From contig NC_003030.1 in NCBI RefSeq assembly GCF_000008765.1, positions 1,708,001-1,772,000 on the forward strand: a DNA stretch of 64,000 bases. The letters are read 5' to 3'. This document shows, one piece after another, positions 33,899-43,465 of the stretch. A program made the position numbers and the translations under genes. Position 1 is the stretch's first letter; every line of letters begins with the position of its first letter. Below the pieces are notes generated by a model that was not told where the DNA came from, did not search any database, and was given only the letters and a program-made list of their open reading frames with translations. The stretch comes from Clostridium acetobutylicum ATCC 824 (GTDB lineage: Bacteria > Bacillota > Clostridia > Clostridiales > Clostridiaceae).

Positions 33899-34740
33899 AT
33901 GTCAAGTGTGAGTTCTATAATAAACGAAATTGAAACACTTAATATACATGAACAAGAGCAGTTACTTTCTTTTTTAGAAGATGTTCTTAATTCCTATGCA
34001 AGTGAAATTACAGAAGAAGTTAGAGAAAATAGGTTCTCAAAAGGTAAAGTTTACCTTCATTGTAAATTAGAAATGTTTTCAAGAAATGGAAAGCATGACG
34101 AAAAACAAAGGTATGTATGCAAAACTTGTAAAAAGACCTTTACTGATTTTACATACTCACCTATTTCAAGTAGCAAAAAGCCTTTAGATAAATGGCTTCA
34201 ATATGCAAAATGTATGATTGTAGGGTATTCTATTAGAAAGTGTGCAAAGACAGTAAATATTAATATCGCAACATCATTCTTTTGGAGGCATAAGATATTA
34301 GAGGCTATCAGAACATTTATTGGTGTTGGTTCTGTTGATGGTGTTGTCGAAGCAGATGAAATCTTTTTAGAGAATCTTTTAAAGGTAATCATAAAAAGAG
34401 TACATCATTTGTAATGCCAAGAAAAGCTCGTAAACGTGGTGAAAAAGCTAAAAAGAGGGGTATATCTAACGAACAGGTATGTGTTGCTACCGCAATAGAT
34501 AGAGCTGGTAATATTATTGCTGAACTTATTTGTAAAGGAAGAATGTCACACAAAGACTTAGAAAGGCTCTATAAAGAACGTATAGGGGATAAGTCTATTC
34601 TTTGCACAGATTCACATAAAAGTTATATACAATTTGCTAATGATTTAAGTTTAGAACACCAAAGAATAAAAAGAGGTCATTACAAAGAAGGTATATATCA
34701 TATACAGCACATTCTACTGTTAAAATTAAAGATTATAAAA
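33899..34740 (+). pseudogene. IS1595-type transposase, frameshifted and truncated
   Basis: Two frames make up one DDE transposase. Frame 1 (33899-34414) has a degraded zinc ribbon (one Cys pair RYVCKTCKKTF kept, the first pair reduced), an HTH with VGYSIRKCAKTVNIN and the first Asp in VEADEIF. A missing base in the T-run 34364-34368 moves it to frame 2, which continues KARKRGEKAKKRG, NEQVCVATAIDRAGN, the second Asp in LCTDSHKSY and RIKRGHYKEG, then stops without the third acidic site and the C-terminal part. So it is doubly broken. Terminal inverted repeats were not found. It lies between the malS duplicate and a membrane protein gene. Confidence 0.82.
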
Positions 34741-34892
34741 CAAGGAAACCTATTTATGTATAAATTTCATTCATTTTACATATTTTTCGTGTTATAATTT
34801 ACATGTAATTTAGCTATAATCAAATATATTTACAAAATGGTATATATATTTCTATGAAGACTAATTTATAATTCGGATTTTGAAGGGATTAT

Positions 34893-35363
34893 ATGGAAAA
34901 AGAAAATATGAAAGTTAAAACTTCAACTGAACAACATATTAAGATACCATGGCATTTATGGTTAATTGGATTGTTATTTGTTTTCATTTACGCTAATGGA
35001 GTTTATGACTATTTTATGATGTTAGGGCATAATGTTGACTATTATAATTCCAAGCACTATGGAGAAGCTGTAGTTGCATATTTTACAAATTATCCAATAG
35101 TGTTTTTGATTTTATATACAACGAATATTTTCTGTGGGTTGATTTGCCCAATTTTGCTTTTATTTCGTATCCAATGGGCAATGTGGATAGGATTTGCTTC
35201 TGCTGTTTCTATGTTCTTCTTAGAAGTTCTAACATTTGCATTTAGAAACCGTTGGGATGTTTTTGGTCCTTTTATATCTATTTTCGATATAACATTATTA
35301 ATAATAACATGGGGGTTATTCTTCTATTGCAGAAAGTTAACAAAACGAGGTGTACTCAAATGA
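34893..35363 (+). CDS. Four-helix membrane protein, unknown function
   Basis: A 156-residue protein with four hydrophobic segments (about residues 22-42, 67-90, 95-118 and 125-146) and a polar N-terminus with IPWHLWLIG. Conserved-looking aromatic residues and FRNRWDVFGPF loops suggest a family, similar to small Bacillus and Clostridium membrane proteins without a known role. ATG 34893 follows AAGGG. It stands alone, downstream of a transposase remnant. No function is suggested. Confidence 0.75.
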   Translation: MEKENMKVKTSTEQHIKIPWHLWLIGLLFVFIYANGVYDYFMMLGHNVDYYNSKHYGEAVVAYFTNYPIVFLILYTTNIFCGLICPILLLFRIQWAMWIGFASAVSMFFLEVLTFAFRNRWDVFGPFISIFDITLLIITWGLFFYCRKLTKRGVLK

Positions 35364-35794
35364 TGTTGTACTTGATGTGAAAAAAGGCTAACTCATTGGC
35401 TCAAATTTCAATCTGTTTAATTGAAAACATAAAACAAATTATTATAAGTTGTTGTAAAAAATTTACTCATTATGCAAATTAGAGGATAGCTTAACCTATC
35501 CTCTAATTTTATATTAATTTTCAACATAATTTTAAAACATATCCAATATGTAAAATGAAATAATTATTATACAGTACAACTTTTTAAAATTGGTAATGTA
35601 GTAATACAAAGAATTTAATAATAACAGATTAATAACAAAGTACACTTATATAAAGGAATTTATGGTATTTAAAGTATATCATACAAGTTACAAGAGGAAA
35701 CTTAAATTGCCAATTATAGAATATTTAACTTAAGATGTTTTATATAACTACGATATTTTAAACTAAAGGACAAATTAATAAGAGGTGGTAATGA
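35364..35794. other. Intergenic region before chemoreceptor
   Basis: About 430 bases, very AT-rich. A terminator lies at 35479-35510. Beyond that I see no reading frame or structured element. Confidence 0.5.
35479..35510 (+). terminator. Terminator after the membrane-protein gene
   Basis: AGAGGATAG / CTATCCTCT hairpin with a six-base loop, then AATTTTAT. Confidence 0.7.
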
Positions 35795-37816
35795 ATGTCA
35801 ATAAAGAAAAAATTGTCAATTGTAATTATAGCTTTAGTAATATTTTCAACAGTAGCTGTGGGTGCTGCCATATGCATAAATGAAGTAAGTGCTATGGACA
35901 AGCAAAGCAAAGGAGAAATGCAATCAGTATCTAGCCAATGTATTGATAACATTAATGCTGTTGTAAATAAGGAACAATCAGTTAACAGCTTGGTTGCGTC
36001 CAGGAATTCAATAGTTCAATTATTAATTAAAAACCCGGATGGGCAAAGCTTGCCTGAAGTAACTGAAAACAACGAATGGCTTCAAAATTATGTGAAAAAA
36101 GCTGGAAATATATCACATACGTTTGTTCTTGATAGCAACCTTAAAGATATTTCTGATAGCAATGCTTCTTTTGTTGGAAAAAGCTATGCTGATAAGAAAT
36201 ACGCTAAAGATGCACTTAATGGAAAAGAAACTATAAGTGATACAACTATATCAAATACAACTCATAAACCTATAATAGTTTTTGCAAGTCCAGTAGTTAG
36301 TAATGGGAAGGTTATTGGAGTTGTGGCGTCATCTGTTGAGGGTGCTAGTTTTTCAAAGTTTTTAAAGAATGTTAAAACCTATAGTTCACCTTCAAGTTAT
36401 GTTTATATGGTAGATGAAAAGAAGAACATATTATACAATAAGAAAACACAGGATATAGGAAAACCAATAGGAAATGGAAAAATGAAAGAAGTAATTAATG
36501 CATTAAGTGAAGGAAATGCAAAAACAAAGGACTTTGTCGAGTATACAGATAAAGGTCAATCAAAGGTTGTATATTACTACCAAATGCCTAATTTAAAATG
36601 GACATTAGTGCTTGTTTCATTTAAATCTGAAATTATGGTGGCTCCAAGAAATACAATACTTATGTCTGTTATTTTAAGTGCTATATTGGCTGTAATAGCC
36701 TGTGCTGTGGGGATAGTTCTTTCTAAGAGAATTGCAGATCCTATACTTGACATAGCAGGTCTTGCTGATGAAACTGCTAAACTTAATCTAGTAATTGATC
36801 ATAAATATGATAAATATAAAAACTTTAAGGATGAGGTAGGAATAATATTTAATTCTGTAGCTGATATAAGGGAAACATTTAGAAAACTTGCAGGACAACT
36901 TAATTCTGTTTCTGAAAACATAAATGGAAATGCAGATAAGGTTTTTGATTTAACAAAAGAGCTTAAATCTTATGCTGATGAAACCTCTGGTGAAACAGAA
37001 AATCTTTCTGCAGGAATGGAAGAAAATTCAGCTACTGTGGAAGAGGTTTCTGCTTCCACTAATGAAGTAAATAGTTCTATTTCTAATATAGCAGAAAAAG
37101 CAGAAAATGCGTCAGAGTTAACTTATAATACAAATAAAATGTCTTCAATGATAAAACAAGACGTTGTAAACTCAAAAAGGTCTGCTAATGAGATATATGC
37201 TAATGTTAAGGTTGGACTTGAAAGTGCTATTAAAAAATCAGAAGTTGTAAAGGAAATAGATAATTTAGCTAGTGCTATTCTTCAAATAACAGAGCAAACT
37301 AATTTACTTGCATTGAATGCAGCAATAGAAGCTGCAAGAGCCGGAGAAGCAGGAAAAGGATTTGCAGTAGTGGCAGAAGAAGTTAGAACTTTGGCAGAGC
37401 AGTCAAGTGATATGGCTAGTAAGATTCAGAGTGTTGTTGAAACAGTAAACTTGTCCGTTAAAGAGTTAAATGATCAATCTGTTAAACTTTTAAAATTTGT
37501 GGATGAAAATGTATATAAGGATTATGATAAATTCATAAATTCTGCTGAAACATACAGTGCTGATGCAGAAAAAGTTAATGGATTAATGAGCGAATTTAGT
37601 ACTACTTCAAAACAATTAAATTCATCTATTGACGGAATTTCTAAGGCTATATCTGAAATTGCTATAGTTGTTAACAATGGAGCTATAGGTGTTGGAAATA
37701 TAGCTGAAAAGTCCTTGAATATTGTGGAAAAAGTTAAATTTATTGAAGAGAGCGTAGAAAATAATAAAAACAGTGCTAATGAACTCAGTAATATAATTAG
37801 TAGATTCAAAGTTTAA
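35795..37816 (+). CDS. Methyl-accepting chemotaxis protein with Cache sensor
   Basis: A 673-residue chemoreceptor. One membrane helix (about 8-28), a large extracytoplasmic region (about 30-280) with the pattern of a double Cache domain ([18 protein letters not shown] and [21 protein letters not shown]), a second helix (285-310), a HAMP (about 312-365) and a signalling coiled coil with tip [20 protein letters not shown]. It should sense a small ligand outside the cell. ATG 35795 after AGAGGTGG. A second, soluble chemoreceptor follows 27 bases downstream, so they are cotranscribed. Confidence 0.94.
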   Translation: MSIKKKLSIVIIALVIFSTVAVGAAICINEVSAMDKQSKGEMQSVSSQCIDNINAVVNKEQSVNSLVASRNSIVQLLIKNPDGQSLPEVTENNEWLQNYVKKAGNISHTFVLDSNLKDISDSNASFVGKSYADKKYAKDALNGKETISDTTISNTTHKPIIVFASPVVSNGKVIGVVASSVEGASFSKFLKNVKTYSSPSSYVYMVDEKKNILYNKKTQDIGKPIGNGKMKEVINALSEGNAKTKDFVEYTDKGQSKVVYYYQMPNLKWTLVLVSFKSEIMVAPRNTILMSVILSAILAVIACAVGIVLSKRIADPILDIAGLADETAKLNLVIDHKYDKYKNFKDEVGIIFNSVADIRETFRKLAGQLNSVSENINGNADKVFDLTKELKSYADETSGETENLSAGMEENSATVEEVSASTNEVNSSISNIAEKAENASELTYNTNKMSSMIKQDVVNSKRSANEIYANVKVGLESAIKKSEVVKEIDNLASAILQITEQTNLLALNAAIEAARAGEAGKGFAVVAEEVRTLAEQSSDMASKIQSVVETVNLSVKELNDQSVKLLKFVDENVYKDYDKFINSAETYSADAEKVNGLMSEFSTTSKQLNSSIDGISKAISEIAIVVNNGAIGVGNIAEKSLNIVEKVKFIEESVENNKNSANELSNIISRFKV

Positions 37817-37843
37817 TTAGAAAAAGAGGGGTTGTAGAATTTT

Positions 37844-38683
37844 ATGATAAATCAAAATGTGTCACCAGAAAAATTAGCAGAGGCGTTTTCAATAGTAATG
37901 CCTTACTTAGAGGTGTTTTTCGATAAAGAGTTAGCAGTAGCTGTTGCAGATAAGGAAAAATATATAGATGTTTTTTGTACTGATAAAATGCCAATAAGAA
38001 CAAATGCTAATGAAAGTATTCCCAAAGGAGGAGCGGTTTACGATTCTCTGAATTCAGGTGAGAATATTATAAAAAAGGTACCTAAAGAGGTTTACGGAAT
38101 TTATTTTAAATCTTATGCTATTCCTATAAAAGATGAAAGTGGAGAAGTTAAAGGTATAGTTGTAGGAGGGAAGAGCCTGGAAAAAAGCATTAAATTATAT
38201 GATTTATCTAAAAATATTGCTGAAGGGATGAGTCAAATAGCTTCTGTAATTGAAAATTTAACTTTGGGTGTTCAAGAATTAGTGAGATTAAATGAGAACA
38301 CCAATAATATTGTAAATTCAGCAATAGAGACTACAAGAAATACAGATGACATATTAGGATTTGTACAAAGTATATCTAAGCAAACAAACTTATTAGGTAT
38401 TAATGCTGCTATAGAATCTGCAAGAGCAGGTGAAATTGGTAAGGGATTTAGTGTGGTGGCTCAGGAGATAAGAAAATTATCTAATTCAAGTAGTGAGTCA
38501 ATAGGAAAGGTAGATTCTGTGCTTAAGGAAATAACTAAAGCCATTAATAATATTTACGATGATACAAAAAACACTAGGGGAGCATTTGATGAACAGGTAT
38601 CAGCTTTTGAACAGGTTAATGCATCAATTCAGGAATTGAATTCTACATCTCAGATACTTAGAGATTTAGCTGAAAATTTATAA
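37844..38683 (+). CDS. Soluble chemotaxis-type signalling protein
   Basis: A 279-residue protein without membrane helices. The N-terminal 125 residues form a small sensor domain with [17 protein letters not shown]-like in outline but not certain; the rest is a methyl-accepting signalling coiled coil with the tip [21 protein letters not shown], a variant of the consensus (Gly for Ala, Ser for Ala). The coil is short, with little room for methylation sites. It follows the Cache chemoreceptor directly, so the pair may report internal and external signals together. The ribosome site is AAAGAGGGG. Confidence 0.88.
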   Translation: MINQNVSPEKLAEAFSIVMPYLEVFFDKELAVAVADKEKYIDVFCTDKMPIRTNANESIPKGGAVYDSLNSGENIIKKVPKEVYGIYFKSYAIPIKDESGEVKGIVVGGKSLEKSIKLYDLSKNIAEGMSQIASVIENLTLGVQELVRLNENTNNIVNSAIETTRNTDDILGFVQSISKQTNLLGINAAIESARAGEIGKGFSVVAQEIRKLSNSSSESIGKVDSVLKEITKAINNIYDDTKNTRGAFDEQVSAFEQVNASIQELNSTSQILRDLAENL

Positions 38684-38694
38684 TAAAGTCCTTA

Positions 38695-38736
38695 TTAAAA
38701 GAGACAATGGTCTAATAATAGTATTGTCTCTTTTAA
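38695..38736 (+). terminator. Terminator after the chemoreceptor pair
   Basis: Perfect 14-base arms TTAAAAGAGACAAT / ATTGTCTCTTTTAA. Confidence 0.85.
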
Positions 38737-38738
38737 AT

Positions 38739-38797
38739 TTGACTTAATAGAGGAAATGTTATAAAATCTTATTAAATGATATTGATAATCATAATCA
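38739..38797 (+). promoter_or_regulatory. Promoter with Fur box before the DUF2325 gene
   Basis: TTGACT (38739-38744), 17 bases, TAAAAT (38762-38767). Downstream, TGATAATCATAATCA (38783-38797) matches the Fur 7-1-7 consensus TGATAAT-N-ATTATCA at 14 of 15 positions. Confidence 0.75.
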
Positions 38798-38818
38798 TTT
38801 AATAAGGAGGAGAGTTTA

Positions 38819-39130
38819 ATGAGTGTTTTGCTTATAGGTGGAGATAAATTAGGAAATATAAAGGATAAATTAAAGGAAAACGGATTTAGTAAAATAGAAC
38901 ATGTTACTGGAAGAAAATCAGGCAATAAAAAAATAAAGATAAATTCAAATTTAGATTTAGTTCTAGTATTGGTGGATTTTGTAGGTCATAACTTGGTAGA
39001 TATAATAAAAAGAGAATCTAAAAAATCAGGAGTTGCAGTGAAATTTTCAAGACGGTCATGGGTATATATGGAGGATCAGCTCCAAGGATATATACAAGAG
39101 ATAGTGGATAATAAAAATAAAATGGCTTAA
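38819..39130 (+). CDS. DUF2325 family protein
   Basis: A 103-residue protein of the DUF2325 family: a Rossmann-like start MSVLLIGGDKLGNIKDKL, HVTGRKSG, LVLVDFVGHNLVD and KFSRRSWVYMEDQL. The family often sits beside iron or redox genes, but its function is not known. Here a near-perfect Fur box precedes it, so iron should repress it. It begins at ATG 38819 after AAGGAGGAG. The next gene, a 2H phosphoesterase, is 44 bases away and has no terminator between, so both may respond to iron. Confidence 0.85.
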   Translation: MSVLLIGGDKLGNIKDKLKENGFSKIEHVTGRKSGNKKIKINSNLDLVLVLVDFVGHNLVDIIKRESKKSGVAVKFSRRSWVYMEDQLQGYIQEIVDNKNKMA

Positions 39131-39174
39131 AATAATATACGTATAAAAATTTTTAAGAACAAGGAGCAATTTAA

Positions 39175-39708
39175 ATGAGATATGTTTTAGTCTGTATTAT
39201 AAATGGAGAGGCAGCTAAGCTTAATAATAGGCTTGCTTCTGAACTTAAGCATGAGTTTAATGCTAGACGTTCTAAATTGCCGCCCCATTTTACCATAAAG
39301 GCACCCTTTGAAACTGATGAAAAAAACATAGATGATATGAAAAACATTTTAAAGAAATTTGAAAGTAGTTTTAATGCCTACAATATGGATATAAGTGGAT
39401 TTTCGAGTTTTAGAAAAGATGTAATTTATATGCCTATTAATTTATCAAAGGAGGCAAAAGAAGTTCACGACAAGTTAATTGATGAACTTAAAGGACTAAA
39501 GTGGCTTGAGTGGAAAAATAACGAGGGAAAAAACAAGGTTTTCCATTGCACTGTTGTGAGTAAGAGAGTTAGAGAAAACTTTGATGAAATGTTAAGGTAT
39601 GTCAATGATTATGAATGCAATTTTAAATCTGATTTTGACAACATAACATTATACAAATGGGACACAAACACTTGGGTATTAGAGGAAAGTTATAAATTGC
39701 AAAAATAG
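39175..39708 (+). CDS. 2H phosphoesterase / 2'-5' RNA ligase-like protein
   Basis: A 177-residue two-histidine phosphoesterase. The two HxT motifs are PPHFTIK (His38, Thr40) and FHCTVV (His124, Thr126), each at the end of a half of the bilobal fold. Members cut or join 2',3'-cyclic or 2'-5' phosphodiester links in RNA or small molecules. The substrate is unknown. It may be cotranscribed with the Fur-box-controlled DUF2325 gene and is followed by a very strong terminator. Confidence 0.85.
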   Translation: MRYVLVCIINGEAAKLNNRLASELKHEFNARRSKLPPHFTIKAPFETDEKNIDDMKNILKKFESSFNAYNMDISGFSSFRKDVIYMPINLSKEAKEVHDKLIDELKGLKWLEWKNNEGKNKVFHCTVVSKRVRENFDEMLRYVNDYECNFKSDFDNITLYKWDTNTWVLEESYKLQK

Positions 39709-39757
39709 ATTAATTAAATCTGGAGAATTATCTCTGGATTTAATTAATCTTTTTTTA
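39707..39757 (+). terminator. Terminator after the 2H phosphoesterase gene
   Basis: AGATTAATTAAATC / GATTTAATTAATCT perfect arms and eight T. Confidence 0.9.
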
Positions 39758-39871
39758 TTGTATCTGTATTTTTGGGGACCGACCTTTTAAGAATTAAATG
39801 GTACAAATTAGTTTTCTATGTGATATAATTTATTATAATAAATATATTTATACAAAAGAGGGGGATTAATT

Positions 39872-40321
39872 ATGGCACTTATAATGAATAGTAAAAAAAA
39901 GATAGCCTTAGTTGCACATGACAATAGAAAAAAAGCTTTGATTAGCTGGTGTGAGGCAAATTCGGAAGTTTTAAGTAATCACAGCCTTTGTGGTACAGGC
40001 ACTACTGCAAAGCTTATAAAAGAGGCAACAGGACTTGAGGTTTTTCCATATAAAAGCGGACCTATGGGGGGAGATCAACAAATAGGAGCTGCTATAGTAA
40101 ATGAAGATATAGATTTTATGATTTTTTTCTGGGATCCACTTACAGCTCAGCCACATGATCCTGATGTAAAGGCACTTCTTAGGATTTCTGTACTTTATGA
40201 TATTCCAATAGCAATGAATGAATCTACAGCAGAGTTTTTAATTAAGTCACCTATTATGAAGGAGCAGCATGAAAGGCACATCATAGATTATTACCAAAAA
40301 ATTAGAAAAGACAATTTTTAA
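39872..40321 (+). CDS. mgsA: Methylglyoxal synthase
   Basis: A 149-residue enzyme converting dihydroxyacetone phosphate to methylglyoxal and phosphate, a bypass of lower glycolysis. Conserved parts: KKIALVAHDN at the start, GTGTTAKLI for phosphate, GPMGGDQQIG with the catalytic Asp68 (Asp71 in E. coli), and QPHDPDVKALLR with His95 (His98 in E. coli). The start may be ATG 39872 or the Met four codons later; AGAGGGGG upstream favours the first. It stands alone; the ketopantoate-reductase-like gene follows after about 50 bases. No regulatory site was seen. Confidence 0.96.
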   Translation: MALIMNSKKKIALVAHDNRKKALISWCEANSEVLSNHSLCGTGTTAKLIKEATGLEVFPYKSGPMGGDQQIGAAIVNEDIDFMIFFWDPLTAQPHDPDVKALLRISVLYDIPIAMNESTAEFLIKSPIMKEQHERHIIDYYQKIRKDNF

Positions 40322-40370
40322 AACATTAGGTTAAAGTTATTGTTTTTAAAGTTTTGGGAGAGTGAGTATA

Positions 40371-41276
40371 TTGAAAAGAATAAGGAATATCTCTGTAGTA
40401 GGGATGGGTGCTGTTGGTTGTGCATATGGTAGAAAGTTATATAAATTAAATCCTAACAATTTCAAAATTATAGCAGATGACAAGAGGAAAGAGAAACTCA
40501 CTAAAAATGGTTTCCTTATAAATGGAGAAAAATATGATTTTAAGTGCGTATCGCCTAATGAAAACTTAGGAAAAGATGATTTAATTATAATAGCTGTAAA
40601 ATATAATCAATTAGAAGAAGCTATAGAGGAAATACGAAATTATGTAGGTGAAAATACTATAATACTTTCCTTTTTAAACGGTATTAAAAGCGAGGAAGAA
40701 ATAGGCAAAGTTTATGGTATGGATAAAATACTATATTCCTATTGTGTGCTTGAGTCAACTAGAAAAGGAAGCGAAGTTTATGTATCAGATGGGTATAAAA
40801 TAGTATTTGGGCAGAAGGAAAGTGATAATAAGTATGAAAAAATCAAGGCTGTTAGAGAATTATTTGATGATGCTGAAATAGATTATGAAATTCCTGTTGA
40901 TATAATTCATTCAATGTGGTCTAAGTTCATGTTTAATGTTGGGATAAATCCTGTTTCTGCAATACTTAAAGCAAATTATGGAATGCTTCAAAAGAACAAA
41001 TATGCAAGAGAGACCATGGTTTCAGCTATGATGGAAGTGATTAATATATCACAAAAAGCAAGTGTTAATCTAAAAATTGAAGAAATTAATCATTGGTTAG
41101 CTGTTTTGGATGAATGTGAACTGCACGGTAAAACCTCTATGTGTCAAGATATACTGATGGGCAGAAAAACAGAGATAGACATGCTGTCAGGTGAAGTTTG
41201 TGCTTTGGGAGAAAAATACGGAGTTGATACTCCTGTTAATAGAACTCTATTTAATATGGTAAAATCTATTGAATAG
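40371..41276 (+). CDS. Ketopantoate reductase-family oxidoreductase
   Basis: A 302-residue member of the ApbA/PanE family (2-dehydropantoate 2-reductase): NADPH-binding VVGMGAVGCAYGRKL, then VKYNQLEEAIEEI, FLNGIKSEEEI and HSMWSKFMFNVGINPVSAI, with the catalytic Lys in WSKF. True PanE makes pantoate for CoA; the group also has other keto-acid reductases, and no pan genes are near. TTG 40371 gives ten bases from GGGAG; the GTG at 40362 is too close to it. It ends at a strong bidirectional terminator. Confidence 0.82.
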   Translation: MKRIRNISVVGMGAVGCAYGRKLYKLNPNNFKIIADDKRKEKLTKNGFLINGEKYDFKCVSPNENLGKDDLIIIAVKYNQLEEAIEEIRNYVGENTIILSFLNGIKSEEEIGKVYGMDKILYSYCVLESTRKGSEVYVSDGYKIVFGQKESDNKYEKIKAVRELFDDAEIDYEIPVDIIHSMWSKFMFNVGINPVSAILKANYGMLQKNKYARETMVSAMMEVINISQKASVNLKIEEINHWLAVLDECELHGKTSMCQDILMGRKTEIDMLSGEVCALGEKYGVDTPVNRTLFNMVKSIE

Positions 41277-41280
41277 ACTA

Positions 41281-41313
41281 AATATAAAGCCAACTTAAGG
41301 TTGGCTTTATATT
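41281..41313. terminator. Bidirectional terminator between the reductase and DUF434 genes
   Basis: AATATAAAGCCAAC / GTTGGCTTTATATT perfect 14-base hairpin with a five-base loop. Confidence 0.9.
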
Positions 41314-41315
41314 TA

Positions 41316-42047
41316 TCAGCTTAAATTTATTAAATTTGCAGTGGGAATATATCTTTCTATTATTTCTTTAGATAAATTCACCCAGCTTTTGCATCTATCA
41401 AGTATTATAGAATCAGAAGTTACAACATTTTCAAGTTCAAATAGAACCGCATCAGCATTTGGAACCAAATCTACATTTACATTAATTTTTTCTTCTTTAA
41501 AATGGTTTGAAATTCTTTCCTTTAGTCTTCCAGAATTTGATACTGGAGAATCCAAAAGAAAATTAACTTCTGATATTTCAAAGTCTTTATAGGTTTTTAC
41601 TACAGCATTTATTGCTTTATCTGTTTTATCTATGAGTTTGTAGCTTCCTTGTATTCCTGCTATATCACGTATGACAGAATCATTACCAATTACTAAAACG
41701 CCACCTGAAAATGCAACTTCTAGGGTTATTATTAAGTTGAATCCGTCAACATATAGCTTTTGATACTTTAAATTTGAAATGCAAAGCGATTTTGATTTTC
41801 TTAAGTTAGTATAGTATTCGGAAGAAGTTGAACGTCTAAGTGCCTGTCTTTGACGAAGTGAAAACTGATAGTGATTTCCAATTAAATTTATAGATGAATT
41901 CATATTATAACCTCTATTTAGAAGCCAAAATAGTTCCTCATGTGCCTTTTTTAATCGTGAAATTTCTTCTATAGAAAAGAATCTTTTATCAAGAGGATCT
42001 ACACCTCTGTTTCCAATTCTTAAGCTTTCTTTATTATTAAAATTCAA
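41316..42047 (-). CDS. DUF434 family protein
   Basis: A 243-residue protein of the DUF434 family seen in archaea and Clostridia, with a possible phosphatase- or nuclease-like fold. Visible: an Arg/Lys-rich segment with RQRQALRRSTSS, then LYVDGFNLIITLEVAFSGG, LLDSPVSNSGRLK and a C-terminal part with DAVLFELENVVTSDSIILDRC. The YVDGFN segment is like a metal-dependent site, by inspection only. TTG 42047 follows GGAGG; ATG 42083 would overlap the end of the preceding gene, so I prefer TTG. The pair of genes (this and DUF1599) is translationally close. Confidence 0.82.
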   Translation of the reverse strand: MNFNNKESLRIGNRGVDPLDKRFFSIEEISRLKKAHEELFWLLNRGYNMNSSINLIGNHYQFSLRQRQALRRSTSSEYYTNLRKSKSLCISNLKYQKLYVDGFNLIITLEVAFSGGVLVIGNDSVIRDIAGIQGSYKLIDKTDKAINAVVKTYKDFEISEVNFLLDSPVSNSGRLKERISNHFKEEKINVNVDLVPNADAVLFELENVVTSDSIILDRCKSWVNLSKEIIERYIPTANLINLS

Positions 42048-42066
42048 AAAAATACCTCCAGATAAT

Positions 42067-42342
42067 TTATTCAGTATCTTCATTTTCTAGTTCTATAATA
42101 GTCATGATGCTGTAATTTGCAAGGTCCATAAGAGTATCGATTATGCTTTCGTCCTTAACTTCAGCTTTGTTTTTTATTAGTTGTTTGTATCGGCTTAATT
42201 TGTCATCTAGTCTTATAGAAGGCATTACCAAACCATATTCCTTAAAACCTATTCCAAAACTGTCGCCGTAATCTTTATTTTTTGCTGCATATAATTCATT
42301 TAACCTCTTACATATTTCTTTGTGTTTATCAGTCTTATTCAT
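42067..42342 (-). CDS. DUF1599 / Nmad1-type small protein
   Basis: A 91-residue protein containing the DUF1599 (Nmad1) pattern: AAKNKDYGDSFGIGFKEYG, then RLDDKLSRYKQL and TLMDLANYSIMTIIELE. Related domains occur with nucleotide-modification and thymidylate-synthesis genes; the function is unclear. ATG 42342 has an exact AGGAGG; the longer frame to 42387 lacks it. The next gene, DUF434, starts within 20 bases, so they are an operon. Confidence 0.8.
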   Translation of the reverse strand: MNKTDKHKEICKRLNELYAAKNKDYGDSFGIGFKEYGLVMPSIRLDDKLSRYKQLIKNKAEVKDESIIDTLMDLANYSIMTIIELENEDTE

Positions 42343-42531
42343 TGAAATTAACCTCCTTTTTTTATAGAATTTGCAAAAAGGATACAAAGTTATTCATTGA
42401 TATTATACAATATTATTGAAAGATATTAAGTAAATTGAGTGAGGTTATCATTTAATTTGTTTTTTGTAATTACAGGTATATAATAATTTAGTATAGCCAA
42501 TTTATTAATTATGCTATAAGGAGATGATTTT

Positions 42532-42900
42532 GTGGAAAATAATAATTGTCCATTTTGCAGCAGTAATAATTTTGATATAATATGTGAAAATAAATTAGCC
42601 TTTGCAATATTAGATAAAAATCCAGTAAATGAAGGGCATACTTTGATAATTACTAAAAGGCATTTTCCATTCTTTTTTGAAGCATCAGGTGAAGAGGTAA
42701 TGGCAATGTATAGTCTTTTGCATGAGGCAAAGGGGATACTGGACATTCAATATGAGCCTTCAGGATATAACATAGGTGTAAATGTAGGGTATTATGCAGG
42801 CCAGACAGTAAAACATATGCATATACATCTCATACCTAGGTATAAAGGAGATGTTGATGATCCTAAAGGTGGAATTACAAATTTTAAAAGAAATATATAA
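42532..42900 (+). CDS. HIT-family hydrolase
   Basis: A 122-residue HIT-domain protein, a nucleotide-phosphate hydrolase such as an Ap4A or AMP-lysine hydrolase. It starts NNCPFCSSN, typical for this family, and ends with the HIT triad KHMHIHLIPRYKGD (His95, 97, 99). GTG 42532 is the start, after AAGGAG. Cys6 and Cys9 with a possible later pair may bind zinc. A perfect terminator follows; no operon partner. Confidence 0.92.
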   Translation: MENNNCPFCSSNNFDIICENKLAFAILDKNPVNEGHTLIITKRHFPFFFEASGEEVMAMYSLLHEAKGILDIQYEPSGYNIGVNVGYYAGQTVKHMHIHLIPRYKGDVDDPKGGITNFKRNI

Positions 42901-42905
42901 AAAGT

Positions 42906-42945
42906 AAAGCTTTGTCTCAATTTTATCTTGAGACAAAGCTTTTAA
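42906..42945. terminator. Bidirectional terminator after the HIT gene
   Basis: AAAGCTTTGTCTCAA / TTGAGACAAAGCTTT perfect 15-base arms. It overlaps the stop of the converging gene. Confidence 0.9.
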
Positions 42946-43316
42946 GATTTTTTCTTGAATTCGGTTCCGCACTTTTTGCAGGTTACAACTATTTTTCCCT
43001 GTTTTCTAGGTACTCTAAGTTTCTGAGAGCAGTTTGGGCATTTAAAGGTTTTGTAATTCCTAAAAGAATATAGATTTTGCTTTAACCTGTAGATTCTTTG
43101 ACGGAATATTAAAGAGAAATCCTCAAAGGCTTGAAGTTCACGATATCTTTTGTACTTGTTTTTGGAAATACTTCTAAAAGTAGCTGCTGCAATTAGCATT
43201 AGTCCAAATAAACTACTGTATTTGCTTAACATTAAAAGTAAACCAATAATGGATAGATAAGTTGATAATTTATCCCATCCGTATGAATCTTTAAAATATC
43301 TTGTATACTTATTCAA
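42942..43316 (-). CDS. Zinc-ribbon membrane protein
   Basis: A 124-residue protein with one long or two short hydrophobic segments (about 18-46), a basic middle part and a C-terminal zinc ribbon with CPNCSQKLRVPR and CKKCGTEFK (four cysteines, spacing about 18). Related small proteins occur widely in Clostridia with no known function. The start ATG 43316 follows AAGGGGGGATT. It is transcribed toward the HIT gene. A membrane-bound regulator of some kind is possible. Confidence 0.78.
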   Translation of the reverse strand: MNKYTRYFKDSYGWDKLSTYLSIIGLLLMLSKYSSLFGLMLIAAATFRSISKNKYKRYRELQAFEDFSLIFRQRIYRLKQNLYSFRNYKTFKCPNCSQKLRVPRKQGKIVVTCKKCGTEFKKKS

Positions 43317-43465
43317 GGTAATCCCCCCTTAAAAGTTTTTGTATATGGTTAAAAAAATGTATGAACTCTATATAGGTTTTAAATATATTTTTAACATATA
43401 AATACCCTTTATTCAATGAACTAGGTGTTAACATTTTATTAATAACTATTGGGGGGATATTTTCT

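Noticed and set aside
34414-34797. An independent gene of 127 codons
   Set aside because: It is the second part of the transposase, displaced by a base loss in a T-run.
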